Shown in pieces: positions 25,893 through 38,228 of a stretch of DNA of 64,000 nucleotides (the stretch's first letter is position 1; each line of letters starts with the position of its first letter). Source of the DNA: Galbula dea (taxonomy: Eukaryota > Chordata > Aves > Piciformes > Galbulidae); NCBI GenBank assembly GCA_013399015.1, contig VWZX01005690.1, positions 3,224,001 through 3,288,000 on the forward strand, read 5' to 3'. Made by a program: the position numbers and the translations under genes. Under the pieces are notes generated by a model. It saw only the letters and a list, made by a program, of their open reading frames with translations. It ran no database searches and was not told the origin of the DNA.

Positions 25893-26057
25893 CACACAGT
25901 ACCCCGTATGTTAGGAGTTAGAAGGGACCTCAAAAGATCATCTAGTCCAACCCCTTTGCCAGAGCAGGATTCCCTAAGACCAGGTCACAACAAATTGAAC
26001 CAAGGTCCCAGTGGTGAGAGTGCTGAATCCTAACCACTAGACCCCCTCCTCTCCCTC
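25893..26057 (-). mobile_element. Composite tRNA-Glu/CR1 SINE, copy 2 (nested)
   Basis: The minus-strand head GGTCTAGTGGTTAGGATTC matches the A-box region of vertebrate tRNA-Glu without mismatch, as far as I recall that tRNA. The anticodon loop CTCTCAC retains a CTC anticodon, and the B box has decayed to GGTTCAATTTG. The tail (GACCTGGTC, then GGGAATCCTGCTCTGGC) is the last ~95 bp of the CR1 subfamily at 12750. It lies inside an older forward CR1, so it is younger than that element. Boundaries are accurate to about 10 bp. Confidence 0.85.
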
Positions 26058-26276
26058 TAGGAAAGGAGTCTTCAATCAGAGGGTGTTTGGGATCTGGAAC
26101 AGCCTCCCCAGGTAAGTTGTCTCAGCACCATGCCTTACAGAGTTTAAGAAGCCTCTAGATAATGCTCTAAGGCACATGGTGTGATTCTTGGGGTGTCCTC
26201 CATTGGTTTAAGAGCTGGACTGGATGATTCTTTTGGGTCCCTTCCAGCTCAGACAACACCATGATACCATGATTTC
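26058..26276 (+). mobile_element. CR1 LINE, 3' segment after SINE, plus
   Basis: This is the continuation of the CR1 that starts at 25725. It has TTCAATCAGAGGGTGTTTGG, GGAACAGCCTCCCCA and CTGGACTGGATGATTCTTTT, and ends in a degraded CCATGATACCATGATTTCA terminus. It is more diverged than the 21-kb copy, consistent with greater age. Confidence 0.88.
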
Positions 26277-28346
26277 AATGAATGGTGCAGCTACTCTTCA
26301 GCAAGCTAGATCCTGCCTCACTCGGCATAATTTCAGTGTAACTCTATGAGAGTTCTTTCTTCTAAAGAAGTAGGCATCTGAGTTCTAACTCTATTGAGCA
26401 TTTTTGGATCTTTCAACATGTCTGATGCCAAAACATAATGCTGTATGACAGTTCTGTAAGCTAACAAAATGAGCACTCACTGTATCTTCCATTTTAGTTC
26501 CATTGTAATAAAAAAGCTCATGATCTTAACATACACATTCACCTAATACTTTTATTTGCATTAGTTGCTTGCATGCATACTTATTTCTAAATTACTGCTA
26601 TGTTTAGTATTTTCTATTTTTAACAGAGCACACCAGTCAGGCAAAGGATTGCTAGTAGATTGTAGGAAAGTGGTTTTGCTTGTCTGCAGCCTTTTCAAGG
26701 CTTTGTACCCAAAAACTGTCTCATCTGCATGAAAAACATAGGGAGCTGAAACTCCATCTATATCTGGCAAGGAAAGCCTAATATTAAAGACACTCTGAAT
26801 ATTATTATTCCAGTCCAAACCAAGTAACTGCACTGTTTCTACCTTCCCAGGTACTTAGCGGACTCATAAAGTTTACAATCAACCAAGTCTTTTGAAAGAT
26901 CCAGAGTCCTGGCCATTTCATGTAGACAAAAAAGTACTATTCTTTCAACAATAGCAGAATTTTAGTCTAGTATTTTTGGCTAAAACTTCTGTGGTCTAAG
27001 GTATGTGTTATGCTTCCATGTCTGGTTGCTGCTCCCCAAGCAGTTTAGTCACATTTAGGTGATTTTGAATGAATGCAGTTTGCAAAGTCTGTTGGGAATT
27101 TTCAGGATGAAAAGCACTTTATAAATGTAAAATATTGTATTATTACAGCTGCCTCCAAGAGAGAAGTTGTGTTTAGCAGAACATGCGGAAAGAAAATTTA
27201 CAGAAATTTATTAGACGCTTACTTTTGTTTCCAAACCACAGTCACTAGAGATTCAAACTATTTATCTTGAATTGTACCTGCCAAATTTTGATGAGATTAA
27301 ATTCCCCCCTCCCCATTTAAAAGAGCAGGACTGACCACAGTCATACTGCAGACTTTAAAGTAACCTGCATTATTAGGTTTTCTCCACATTCCAACCCATC
27401 TGCCTTAGGGTATTAAACCCTACTTTCATCTCTGTGAGGTTCAGTATTTCCAAATCCAAGCCATAAGGCCTTGTCTAGACTACAAACTGAAAAGTGGGTT
27501 TGACTGCACACATGCGCACACTAAGCCATGTCTTACACACTCTCCATCTATACTTTTGCACATAGCCCATTGACAGCTTGGTTTTAAGCAGTCTACACTG
27601 CTATAAAGAAAACCAACCTCCCTGTGCTAGCTGATGAACCATTACTATGACTGATATTGCCAGGGTGCAAGCCGGGCAGTCTGCCTGAACAAAAGCTTGG
27701 CCCACACAAAGCCAGTGAGTAAAATCAGTGTTTCAGAGTACAGAGAGAGTTTCTCCACCTCCTAGCACTCACGCTAAAATAACATCTTGGTATTAGTTTA
27801 AGGGTTTGTGGTGTGAATCATGGGAGAATTGTCTTTAGAATATTCTGAGATCTGCACATGCCTGACAGTATAGGTGTAAATCCTAGACATAAAACAACTT
27901 TGTAATGACCCCAAAATCATGAGATTAGATCAATGAAGTATTTCAAAGTGCACCACTAACTTTTGATGCTGGAGCTCAAACCAATTAGGGGTCGGGAGAT
28001 AGCCTGAACTTTTACCATGCAAAGATTATGTGTGGCACAAAGCTGAGGGCTACATTTGTAGAGCAAACTCAGTGTTCATGCTTCTGAGATGGTTTGCTGA
28101 AGGTACTAAGGCAAACCATGAGTGACTTCAACGCTCTGCAACAACCCTAGCCAAAAAGGACCTTAATAACCATGAGTAATCCTGAAACGTGATTACACTA
28201 AGAAGGCTCTGTATTCCTAGGACTGTTTTCCTTCCTTCAATCTTTGTGTGAGGGATAATTAAGATATTTTGAAGTTCTGTCAGGCACTGTAGTTTCACAA
28301 AGTGGCGTTTAGTTTTATATGGTGATGTGGTATTGTCACTGCTATA

Positions 28347-28406
28347 TGACCTACTGTGTCAAAACAAAGAAGTGTCAAAGAAGTGACCTACTGTGTCAAA
28401 ACAAAG
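28347..28406 (+). repeat. Short local tandem duplication
   Basis: A 23-bp unit containing ACCTACTGTGTCAAAACAAA occurs at 28347-28369 and again, without mismatch, at 28384-28406, with a 37-bp period. It looks like a local replication-slippage duplication of no evident function. Confidence 0.85.
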
Positions 28407-31115
28407 TTAGTGACACAAAAATAACTTGAATAAGAATAGAGGGTTCCCAAGTCTCCCTTTCAAGGACAATCCCCGATTTCTTACAGTAGCATTACTGCAT
28501 GTGGCATGAGGTTGAGATTGGAGGCTCAGTGCTGAATGTGCTTAGGAAGCAAGGCTTATAGGAGGGGAAGGGTCATTCTAGGGAATGATGCATTCACTAA
28601 TGACCTCTAAGCAGACTAAACCTCTGTGAGAAAGAGTAAGTTCTCCCTCAGATGTTTGGAATGAGGAATTGGGAAGTTCTGCCACCACATTATAAGCACA
28701 AGTGTGCTGATATTAGTAATAAACATTAAGTAATGGAAAAACTGAAAAATGTAAACTCTTTTTAACAAGCTGGGTAAATAAAATATTTTATAACCATGCT
28801 ATTCATAAATATGATCATGGAAATGTGAATTTTAACACTGAAATGTGAATCTAGTAACGCTAATAAAAGCTAATCAAAAGACCACATTGGTTCCTGTATA
28901 TAGACAATTACAATTCATACTGGTCTTTTAGATCTAACTGATGAAATTGACACGACATTGCTTTATTTATGTTTTAGACTACGAGATCTCATATGCCACC
29001 TACTGGACAGATGTTTTAAGCTATTTTAACATGCATGCTATGAACACAGATTATTGTAACACAGCCTGCTAGTCTCCTGGTGATGGTTTTACTGCATGGA
29101 GGCTCTAAACCCAACTCCCTTTAAGACAATTGAGGATTTCTATTAACTTTAACAAGGTTTGAATTGGACTTTTAAAGAAAGTTAACCCTGCAATGAAAGC
29201 ATGCATAGTTCTTCCTTCTAACAACTGATAAAGCAAATGATCTAGCTCAAACAGTTTACTCTCAACAGTGTTTTATAGAACATAAAGTAAAATGAAGTAT
29301 TTCATTACCAAATACTTGTCCTTAGTAACCATCATATCCACTCATTTTTATTTATACTTGTTGACTAAATGAGCAGTAATAAAATAACTACTTTCCCCAC
29401 TTCACTTAAGAACAGAGAAGGTCATTAAAGTCTTACTGAGTAAATTAGTTCCAGTAGTTCAGTTGAAGTCCTTTTTTAACAGATCTTGTAATCATACTGA
29501 GAACTGACAAGAGTTATGTACTGGATTGCCCAGAACAAAATATTTCATTCTGAGTAAGATATCTTTTTTTTATGTTCTCCAGATTATTTTTCAGAAGGAG
29601 CACAAAATATCTAGTCTATGCACAATTTATAACATGCTACATATGTAAATCTGGTACAGTTCAAGTAAGAAGCAGATGTAAAACTGCATATAGGCTAGAG
29701 TGGGCATAACCTAAAAGTTTAGGTAGGCATTTGAGATATAACAGCATTCGCTGATATTCTCTACAACTATAAAGCAGAAATTATGCTGTAACTTCTTGTA
29801 CATCTGGAAGTAATTTTAAAGTCATTTTCCTTTATGTAATTTCTTGAAGGGAAAAAGCCCTCACAGATATGGTTCTTTACTGTTGTAGGAAGCTCTACAG
29901 CAACAGGTTCTTTCACCTGCCATAGAAACTACTAGAATTCTTTTCCACTCATTTTTGACATACATGGGTGTGAAATACATTGCTACCTACTAGTTAACAA
30001 TCTCCTCAGAATACCTGTTTTATAAAATTTGTTCCCAAATTGCCTCCTAGACCTGCCTAATCTACTGTGTCTTTCTGACATTGTGCAAGTATGCAGCCTT
30101 AATAAGTATCTCAAATGCTTTTCCTCTCCTGAAGCTTCAACTATGAAAAAAACTCTCTGCAATGATACCCTCCCAATCCTCTGTCTCATCTGTTGGTTGC
30201 TAAAGGAACAGAGGAACCAGGTGCACAGACACGGAAATGCCAGGCAGTTATTATCCCACCTCTTGCACTCCAACATCTTGCCAGAAATTGCAATGAAAAA
30301 AGTAAAGGAGGGAGTCAGTATGGGATGTGAATTCCATTCAGCTACGCAGCAGGTGGATGGAAATGAGCCTGTGTAACGCAAAACTCCAAAGGGAAGCTGA
30401 AAGGCAAGATTTCATGATGCTACCTCCCAAGAGGTAGCAAAGGCAGCAAGGAAAAAAACCCCCAAAAAATATGCAAAACAGCATCTCTTACTCAGTGTTT
30501 ATACAAAGGTGACTTGCTACGTTCAACCTTAAAAACTAAACATGCACATCCTGGACTTACAGGTGGCCAAAGTAGTTACCATCAGGGAAAAATCATGCCA
30601 GGGATTTTCATCTGCAGGATTTTCCACTTACAGTAAAAGTTGTTAGGTTGTTCTAATCAGGCAGGCATGAGTGTGTGAGATGAGAGCTACATTACAGATG
30701 AAAACTACCAGGAGGGAGGACACTATTCTGGTTTTTCTCAGAGTGAAAATTTATTGGAAATATTCCTCCTGAAAAACAAATTCAGATGCTGACAGTTATG
30801 AAAGCTTTATATGTATAAAGCTTCCATGTTAAGATACATTTTAGAAAAGCAGCTCTGTGTAAAGCTTTGAAGAATTGCAGAAAGGCCAAGTGAACAAACA
30901 ATGTTCTGACATTTCCTTTCTTGAATACTGTTTATGTGTCAAATAAACCCGTTTGTAATTCAAGTAGACTTACGACTGAAGTCCCACAAAAAATGTCTCT
31001 CTCAACCACCAAGTTTTGCATTAGAAAAAGAATGTCTTCATTGCCTGAATGAAGTGACAAGCTTTTTGGGGTGACACATGTTTGTTATGGAGCCTATTCA
31101 GCTTCTGGACACTGA

Positions 31116-31556
31116 TGTCAGGTAAAATAGTCTAAGTCTCGCTGAATGGCAGCACAACCCTCTGGTGTGTCAGCCACTCCACCCAGTTTAGTGTCATCAG
31201 CAAACTTACTGAGAGCACACTCTGTTCCCTCATCCAGGTCATTAATGAATAGATTGAAAAATACTGGTCCCAGTACTGACCCCTGAGGGACTCCACTTGA
31301 CACAGGCCTCCAACTAGACTCCATCCCATTGACCATGGCTCTCTGACTTCTGTCCTTCAACCAGTTCACAATCCACCTCACTACCCAATCAGCCAGACCA
31401 CACTTGCTCAGTTTAGTTGCAAGGATGCTGTGGGAGACAGTGTCAAATGCTTTACTGAAATCAAGATAAACCACATCCACTGCTCTACCCTCATCTATCC
31501 ACACAGTTATGTCCTCATAAAAGGCTATCAGTTTGATCAAACAGGATGTGAGGATT
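31116..31556 (-). pseudogene. CR1 ORF2 reverse-transcriptase fragment, minus
   Basis: An open frame of about 145 codons encodes the core of a CR1 LINE reverse transcriptase. In order, it shows VVYLDFSKAFDTVSH (motif A, catalytic Asp), SGVPQGSVLGPVFFNLFI (motif B) and KFADDTKLGG (motif C, with the paired Asp of the FADD box). The matching sequence stops abruptly at both ends, with no CR1 3' UTR and no endonuclease domain. It is therefore a rearranged internal piece and cannot be a working element. The longer 160-codon frame includes non-CR1 residues at its N-terminus. Confidence 0.93.
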
Positions 31557-34500
31557 TTTTTCTGACTTGGATTGAAGGAAAGATTTTGAAATCTTGACAC
31601 CTACTGCTGCAAAGAATTTCCATTCTTTTTTCTTCCCTGAAGTGTTTAAACATTTAATTTTACATACAACCTTGAGAATAGGTAGAATGTACTGAATATT
31701 CATCCCCACTTCTCAACTTTATGGCAACAGTATTTTTCACACTCCTAGCCAAACTGAATGTGCATGTATTTCTATAGATCATATTTATGTATGTGAGTCA
31801 ATAGCAACAAAATGTTCTCCCTGTAAAAATGCTTAAAAAAAATGTTAAGCACTTAAACCTAGGATTTTGGAAACTTGATTCTTGGGGTGCATTTTCCCTC
31901 TCTATTAGTTAAGGCTGTACTGTGGTCATAGTAAGTTTTACTAAGCTTTAGTTTAGTAAAAATGTAGTTTTATGGTTTTAAAAGAGATCTACAGTGAGGA
32001 GATCTTCAATTTGCAGGCACCTATCACCTCTTTTTGTTGCATTTTCTTTTACAAGTGAGTTCAAGATAATTAAAATAGCTTGAAAGGAAGTCTGGAATGG
32101 GCTGTAGTGTCTGCATAGGCAGGTGATACTTGGTTCTGGGTCTTAATTTCATTCAGCCTGACTCATTCATTGATTGCATGAAACAGGTTGGGATTTAAAA
32201 GAGAACTAGGTAACTGAAACTAACTTCAGGCAGGAAGGAAATTCCAGTAGCTGAGAGTAAAACCCAACACACTAAGATATGTCTTTAGGTCCTTTGAGAG
32301 AGAGACAGATCTCCATTTTACTTAAGGTTCCCAGTGTTTAAAACCATGATAATGTGGAACCACTGCTGGATACAGCAGATCCCACATGTGCAACTAAGAG
32401 ATTTTCAGTACTGTACAAACATGCCATAATATTGAAAGGATTAATTTTAATAAGATCAGCTCTATACACTTTGTTAAATTATATTCTGCTTCACGGGTTA
32501 TAAGTAAAACCCTGACACCCAAGTGCATGGTAAGTCTGTGAATTTGTTGTGCAGGATGGGACATTTCTGTCTCCTGGCAGGGAAAAGATTACACAGTATT
32601 ACAATTATTAAAATTCTCATTTGGGGCCAGGTTTTGCCCTCAGGTACTTCCTTAATTTCAGTAGGGAGTTGTGCATGTTTATCTGATTGAAGAATTTGGA
32701 CCACATTCTTGGTGAAGGTAACATTTTTCCTTAACAAGAATATATACTAGCCAAATCTCAAATCTCAGCGGAGCGGGGATAAGCTTCTTACCAGGAGACA
32801 AATGTCAGTAACTCTTCTGTTTTGATAAGGTAAAGTATTTCCTTGTAAGGCAGTGGAAGATGGAGCAGAAGGAAGGAAAGAGGGATCTTCTTCCAGATAC
32901 CTTGTAGGCTTGTTTTTAAATTACAACTTTGGATCTAACAACAGGTTTAGCAAGTGTTTGCCTAGGAAATCCTGATACTATGCCAGATTTTCTTAGCTGG
33001 TTTGTTGTAGAGTGTGCATTTTTTAAATACACTGTAATCATTTCAGACCACATAATTAGAAACACAAAGCAGTTTACTGAAACATAGTGATATATTAAGA
33101 GTTCAGTTAATTACATGTAAAGAAACAAGTCAGACTTCAAAACCTCTCCTCAGTTTCTATTTTATTTGCAACTGGGGCATGTTGATGGGACTTTGCCTGC
33201 TTAACACTTGAGTAGGAGTTTCAGAATTTTAACCCGAGGGTAAAATTTTCAAAAGCATTTCAGCAACTGGCTGAGTGCAAATCAATGGCACTTGCACTCC
33301 TGAGGGCAACAGTTTAGTAAGTATGGAGATACTGAAGTCCAGTTGACTTCAGCGTCTCTCTGTATTAAAAATCCTACTTTATTGCCCTAAATCTCTTTAA
33401 AAGTGTTACAAAAAATCTCTTAAAAGTGTTACATTTCAGGGTCACCTAAGAATTTCTGAAAATGTTGCCCCCCATAAACAAGCTCTTATTCTTGTATTTT
33501 TTATTTGTAAAATCCCATTTTGTTTTTCTTTCTTCTTCAACATATGCAGAAATCATGAAACATGTTTTGGATTATAGGAAGCCACATTGTCTTCAATCTG
33601 GTCTTAAAATCTTACTTCAAATTCTCAAGAAGTGGTGGCAATTATAATTGTGCATGTTGACATGCACTCAACTGTAAATGTTCCTAGAATTTAAAAATAA
33701 ACTTAAGTATTTCCCCCTTTTTAGTCTATTTAATGTCTTCTTCACTAAAAGTGATTAATTGCCTCCTTTGAAGCCACAGCCTGATCTAAATTATTCTGTC
33801 TACATTATGCATAAGAGCAAGCAGAAAAAAAGTAAAATTGCAATACGAAATCCTAGAGAGATGAAGACATAAATCAGAACTAATTAGTCATTCTCATTAA
33901 CGAGGATATATGTTAAGTTTTCCACTGAATCTCTAAAATGTAATTTATTGAGAAAATTAAAAAGTACCACTTAGTATAGAAAAACCTCAGTATTCAAAAG
34001 TCTTTTGTTTGACAATTTGCAGGGATAGGGGAGGCATATCTTGGGTTTTTAACATGTTTTCTGTATGAGCTTTAAAATTATGCTAACTTGTTGCACAACA
34101 GCTTACAAGTTCTCAACAGTTGCATTTATTACAATTTTACCTCACTTTCAGACAAGTTCTTTTATCATGCTCCAAATCACATTCTATGCTGCTTTGAAGT
34201 ATGTTACTAATATGCTTATTGCTTAACAGAAAATAGCCTGACAGTCATTTCTGTTTTAAGGTGCAAAGTAATAAATGGCAGTTTCTTTTTTGCAGTCATT
34301 CATCTGAGCCTGTGCTTACTCTCAAACTATCTGCCTTCGGAAACAAGTCAGATGCACAATGCTTTAAATGGTCTTCTCTTTGGGACAACAACAAATTCGG
34401 AACCTTTATTTTTGTGCAGCCTTCATTCTAATTCTGGCCTTTTCCTGTCATCATTTAAAACTGGGCAGGCCCAAGTTATATGAAAAATTGGGAATTTATT

Positions 34501-35019
34501 CTTATTTTGTGCATGTTCAATGATCATGTGGTTTGCAAAGACAAGGCTCTCTGGCAGTCATTTGTACTTGTCAGTGCATACCCTTCCATTCCCTGTGGCT
34601 GTTTTGTGCTGTTAGACAGGTGTGTGCACTTCACACAAAACTTTGGCCTTTGGACATCATTATAGTGTCTAAAAAACATGGAGAATGGGATCCTGGCAGT
34701 CTTACAAATGACCATGAAGTAGGGAATTCTCTTTTAGGATCTTTACAGAACATATTTCTTGCATTATTACACATCTACTGAGAGAAGTGTGGGTTTTGCC
34801 ATCACTGAAAATGGTGAAGCAAGATTTAAGATGTGGATAACTCTGGATACCACTCTCTCTGAAGAGTGATGGATGGCTTTACCACTATGTTTAAGTTCAT
34901 TCAGAAGCAAGGCTGTTAAGATACAAGAATCAGTTAAGTTGAAAAAAGCATGTAGTTGAATGTAGCACTTTATCCCTGCGCACAGGTACAAACATTTAAA
35001 TTGATTTGGTTAATGGGTT

Positions 35020-35380
35020 TCTTCCCTGTACCCTCCCCACAGCCAGCTCTCAAGGATCTGACTAAACAATGGCCTTTACACCATGCCAAGCAGCAGGACA
35101 GAGCTCTTGTGCATCCTTAGGAGAAGAGAAATCCAGTCTCCTGGGCCCTTCATGCTGAGCATTCAACTTCTCCAGACACTCAGGTACAGTCAGTATGCCC
35201 TGGCTGATCTTAAGTGTCATAATGGAAGATAAAGGAGAGAGAATTTATTGCTTAGGACTCAAAGCATATAGGGTTTTATAGATCAATAAGCACATCCTGA
35301 GTTATGCCCAGAGGCAAAAAGGAAGCCAGTACAGACTTCAAAGACCTTGTGTAATATATTCCTTATGGCAAATATTACAG
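35020..35380 (+). other. Degenerate ancient LINE-like stretch
   Basis: A segment containing AGGCAAAAAGGAAGCCAGTA and nearby blocks vaguely resembles very old CR1/L3-type LINE sequence that I remember from several vertebrates. No reading frame or end repeat survives. The similarity is weak and rests on memory alone. Confidence 0.25.
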
Positions 35381-37600
35381 ATTAAGCACAGAGCAATGTT
35401 CTACACATGCCATCGAATCTGACTAGAATAAGGATAGACTATATGTTGTACAAGTCTATTTTAGAGGTTACAAAAACAGCTTATAGCCTTTAACTTTCAT
35501 AACTTACCACAATCATCTCATTAACGCTAGCAAAAAATATTTTAAATCTAGGAACCTATTCTGAACTAAGCATCAAGAAATATCTTGTTATCATGAAGTT
35601 GGCTCAGGAAGAGTAACCCAATTTCAGTGACCAAAATCCCTTACCCTCATGCTACTTCTAATCTCTCTTAGGAAGACTCAGGAAAAGTGAAAGACTACAA
35701 GCTCTAGGTTTGACAAAAGAAAGTACAAACCAAATCAACTGATAAACTCTTCAGAGGCCTGCTTACCTTTCAGAGCAGGGAGGATAACAGTACTGACCAA
35801 GGAATGGAAATAATGAAATTTTCATCCAATATTCATAAAAAGAGGAAGCCACAAATTAAATTAAAATAATGCCTACTCTGTGTCTAGAGCACAGAAAAAT
35901 GAGGTAATCCATACCATCTTTCCCATGGCAAATTCAGGGGCAAACTTTTCCTCTAGAAAGGCTGTAAGAGGCTTGTCTTGAGGTCTTCCTTCTCTAAGGG
36001 ACAAGACCAAGAGAAGTGTGTGACAAACTTAATGGTTTCATCAAGCCGAAATTTGAAAGGATAATTTTTAGCTTTCATTAAAGTTGAAAAGGTTGAGACT
36101 TAGCAAGCTCCCTGCAGACCCTATCTTACAGCCACTCCAAAGTCTCATTCATTTTTCCTGTGAGAAAATTACATGTCTTATTTCAAAGAAAACAGCTCTC
36201 AAAGAAACTTCTGACTTTCCCAAGTCTCATCTAATGTGGGAAAATCCTTCTCCTAGGAAGAGGTCCCCTGACTGGTATCCACAGGTGAATAACTAGAAAA
36301 TGGGTTTCATGCCTTTTAATTATATTGGCTCAGTTCAGCACTGGGACTGCAGGAAGGTGAGACGTGTGAATACCTGTGTGATCTGTGAATATCAGACAAA
36401 ATGAAGTGGGACTTGAACATGGACAAAGTAGACCTTTGGTTAGCTGCTGCTGAAGAAAAATAATTCTCAAATATTAATGGTCTGTGATGTACTTATCTTC
36501 TTTGGTAATTTGCTAGTTTTTTTTAAAGGGAAGATCAAATGCCTATCTTTGCTTTTGTGGTTAAATAAGATGTTCCATGAGAGTGGAACTTGGAGCTTTG
36601 TCAGGGGCTAGCAGTGATCCCACTCCTCCATACATTACACTGCTGAAAGATCTCGCTCTGCCTTGCAGCATTCTTGTTATTCCACAACTGGGTTGGGCTA
36701 GTCATAATAGATGCAGGCAATCAATTCTACTTCCCCACACACAGCTCTGCCAGTAGAACTCACTTCACTCTGCAACACTCCTGTTTTTCCTGTGCCTTTT
36801 AGGCTATCAATCTGGCACTTACTGTGGATGTCTCCTTATGCCTCTTGAAATCTAGGCTTACTTTCTTAGTGATGCAAAAGGAAGGTGTTATTGAAAAAAA
36901 CAAATGTCTTCTTGTGTCTAGGATGAAACAATGTTTTCTCTGAACTACTGAGATTTTGACCCTGGCAGTAGACGTAACTGACCCCTTTTCGACTTTTGCT
37001 GTCACTACAGCAAGTAAAATCCAGGATGACTATCGATATCAACTCAATTACAAAGAGTGTGAGATGAGAGGCTAAGCTTTTTATAATGTGGCCTCTTCCA
37101 TGGTTGTGCTTCTTCACGAAAAAGGTTTCCTTTTAATTAGAATACTATAGCTTTCAGGGGTGATGACTGTTATATTATTTATAATGAAAATCTATAGAGC
37201 ATTCATCATGATGCAGACAAGCATTGGCCTACTGACAGCATCTCAGTTTACACTAGCATTTGGATTTGGGCCATGTAAATTTCTGTAAAATCCATTAAGT
37301 GTATGACACAGTAAAATAATATGCCAAAACAAGGATTATTCTTTCTTTTTTTTTTCTTTAGATCACATGAAATAATACATTAAAATATAAGAATGTTCTA
37401 GGCAATGTATCAATCTAAAAAAAAGACTAGTTTGGTGAATGAGCATAGTGAGAGGCTATGAATATGGATATGTTTGCACTAAGAAGCCTAGAGGAGATCC
37501 TTTTTATGCGTGGTGATACAGAAATATATACTTGTAACTGCACACAAGGGAAAGAATATTCCTATCAAACAAGTAGTTTTTCTAGCAGTGCTCCTTGTTG

Positions 37601-37607
37601 ATCAAAG
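37601..37607 (+). promoter_or_regulatory. Candidate TCF/LEF site upstream of SOSTDC1
   Basis: ATCAAAG is an exact match to the TCF/LEF consensus and lies about 560 bp upstream of the expected SOSTDC1 start site. SOSTDC1 is known to respond to Wnt signalling. A 7-bp motif is expected often by chance, so this is only a candidate. Confidence 0.3.
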
Positions 37608-38020
37608 CTGCATAATTTAAAGCATCTACAGGCAGCTCTAAATTATTCACAGTATTTTTTTAAAGTGATCTTAGTATATTGCAGACAGTATTTGTGAGTA
37701 ACTAGCAGTCTTCCCTAAGTTCTGTACAAACTTTTGCTTCCTTACAGAGCTGCCAAGTTTTCAGAAAGTCACGTTAGAGAAGAGACATAACTTTGCATAA
37801 CAGGAGCAAAAAAGATTAATCTGACGCTGCGTTAGTCACATCACACAAAGATGCCAGGCACGCAGAGCCATATGGAATGGCAGTGCAGAGCCGGCAGCCT
37901 CTAGGTCTCAGCCCGAACGCTGCTGTGTGGTGCCTAAGAGTTTCCTGATACTCAAAAGCCCCAAACAGAAATCCTGCAATTAGTGCATCTAACTCCTCCC
38001 TTACTGCAGTCTTCTCTCCT

Positions 38021-38160
38021 ATTGGTAAAAGGTCTTGGCAGACTCATGTAGGGATCCCACCCCTTTTGTGGGTTTTCATTCTGAAGCTATCCACAACTTT
38101 ACACCTGAATGAATGCCAAGTCTCTCTGAATATATAAGGGAAACCTTCACGAGCAATTTC
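38021..38160 (+). promoter_or_regulatory. SOSTDC1: SOSTDC1 core promoter (CCAAT and TATA)
   Basis: A canonical TATATAA lies at 38131-38137, with an inverted CCAAT box (ATTGG) at 38021-38025 and a CACCC-type C-rich block near 38058. The predicted start is near 38160, giving a 5' UTR of about 70 nt before the ATG at 38229. A TATA promoter fits a tightly regulated developmental gene and contrasts with the CpG-island promoters of both neighbours. Confidence 0.75.
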
Positions 38161-38228
38161 AGAGTTACCCAGAAGCAGCAGAAGAGAAAGATTTCATACA
38201 GCTCTGTCAGACAGAGACTGAACCAACC

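Larger units (their letters stand above)
9408..38128. other. LRRC72-SOSTDC1 intergenic region
   Basis: About 28.7 kb separates the LRRC72 start from the SOSTDC1 TATA box, both genes pointing outward. I find no supported protein-coding exon. It contains CR1 copies (9902, 12750, 13508, 16121, 17995, 21090, 25725, 31116), two composite SINEs, an LTR-like fragment near 12 kb, a CA microsatellite at about 14741, and a degenerate LINE-like stretch near 35.2 kb. Long repeat-free intervals (18.3-21.0, 21.4-24.8, 26.3-31.1 and 31.6-35.0 kb) could hold distal enhancers of SOSTDC1. Nothing in the sequence alone identifies them. Confidence 0.7.

Noticed and set aside
24900..26045. Genuine tRNA-Glu genes on the minus strand
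   Set aside because: The acceptor stem is incomplete, boxes are mutated (B box in copy 2, anticodon loop in copy 1), and both continue directly into CR1 tail sequence, so they are SINE heads.
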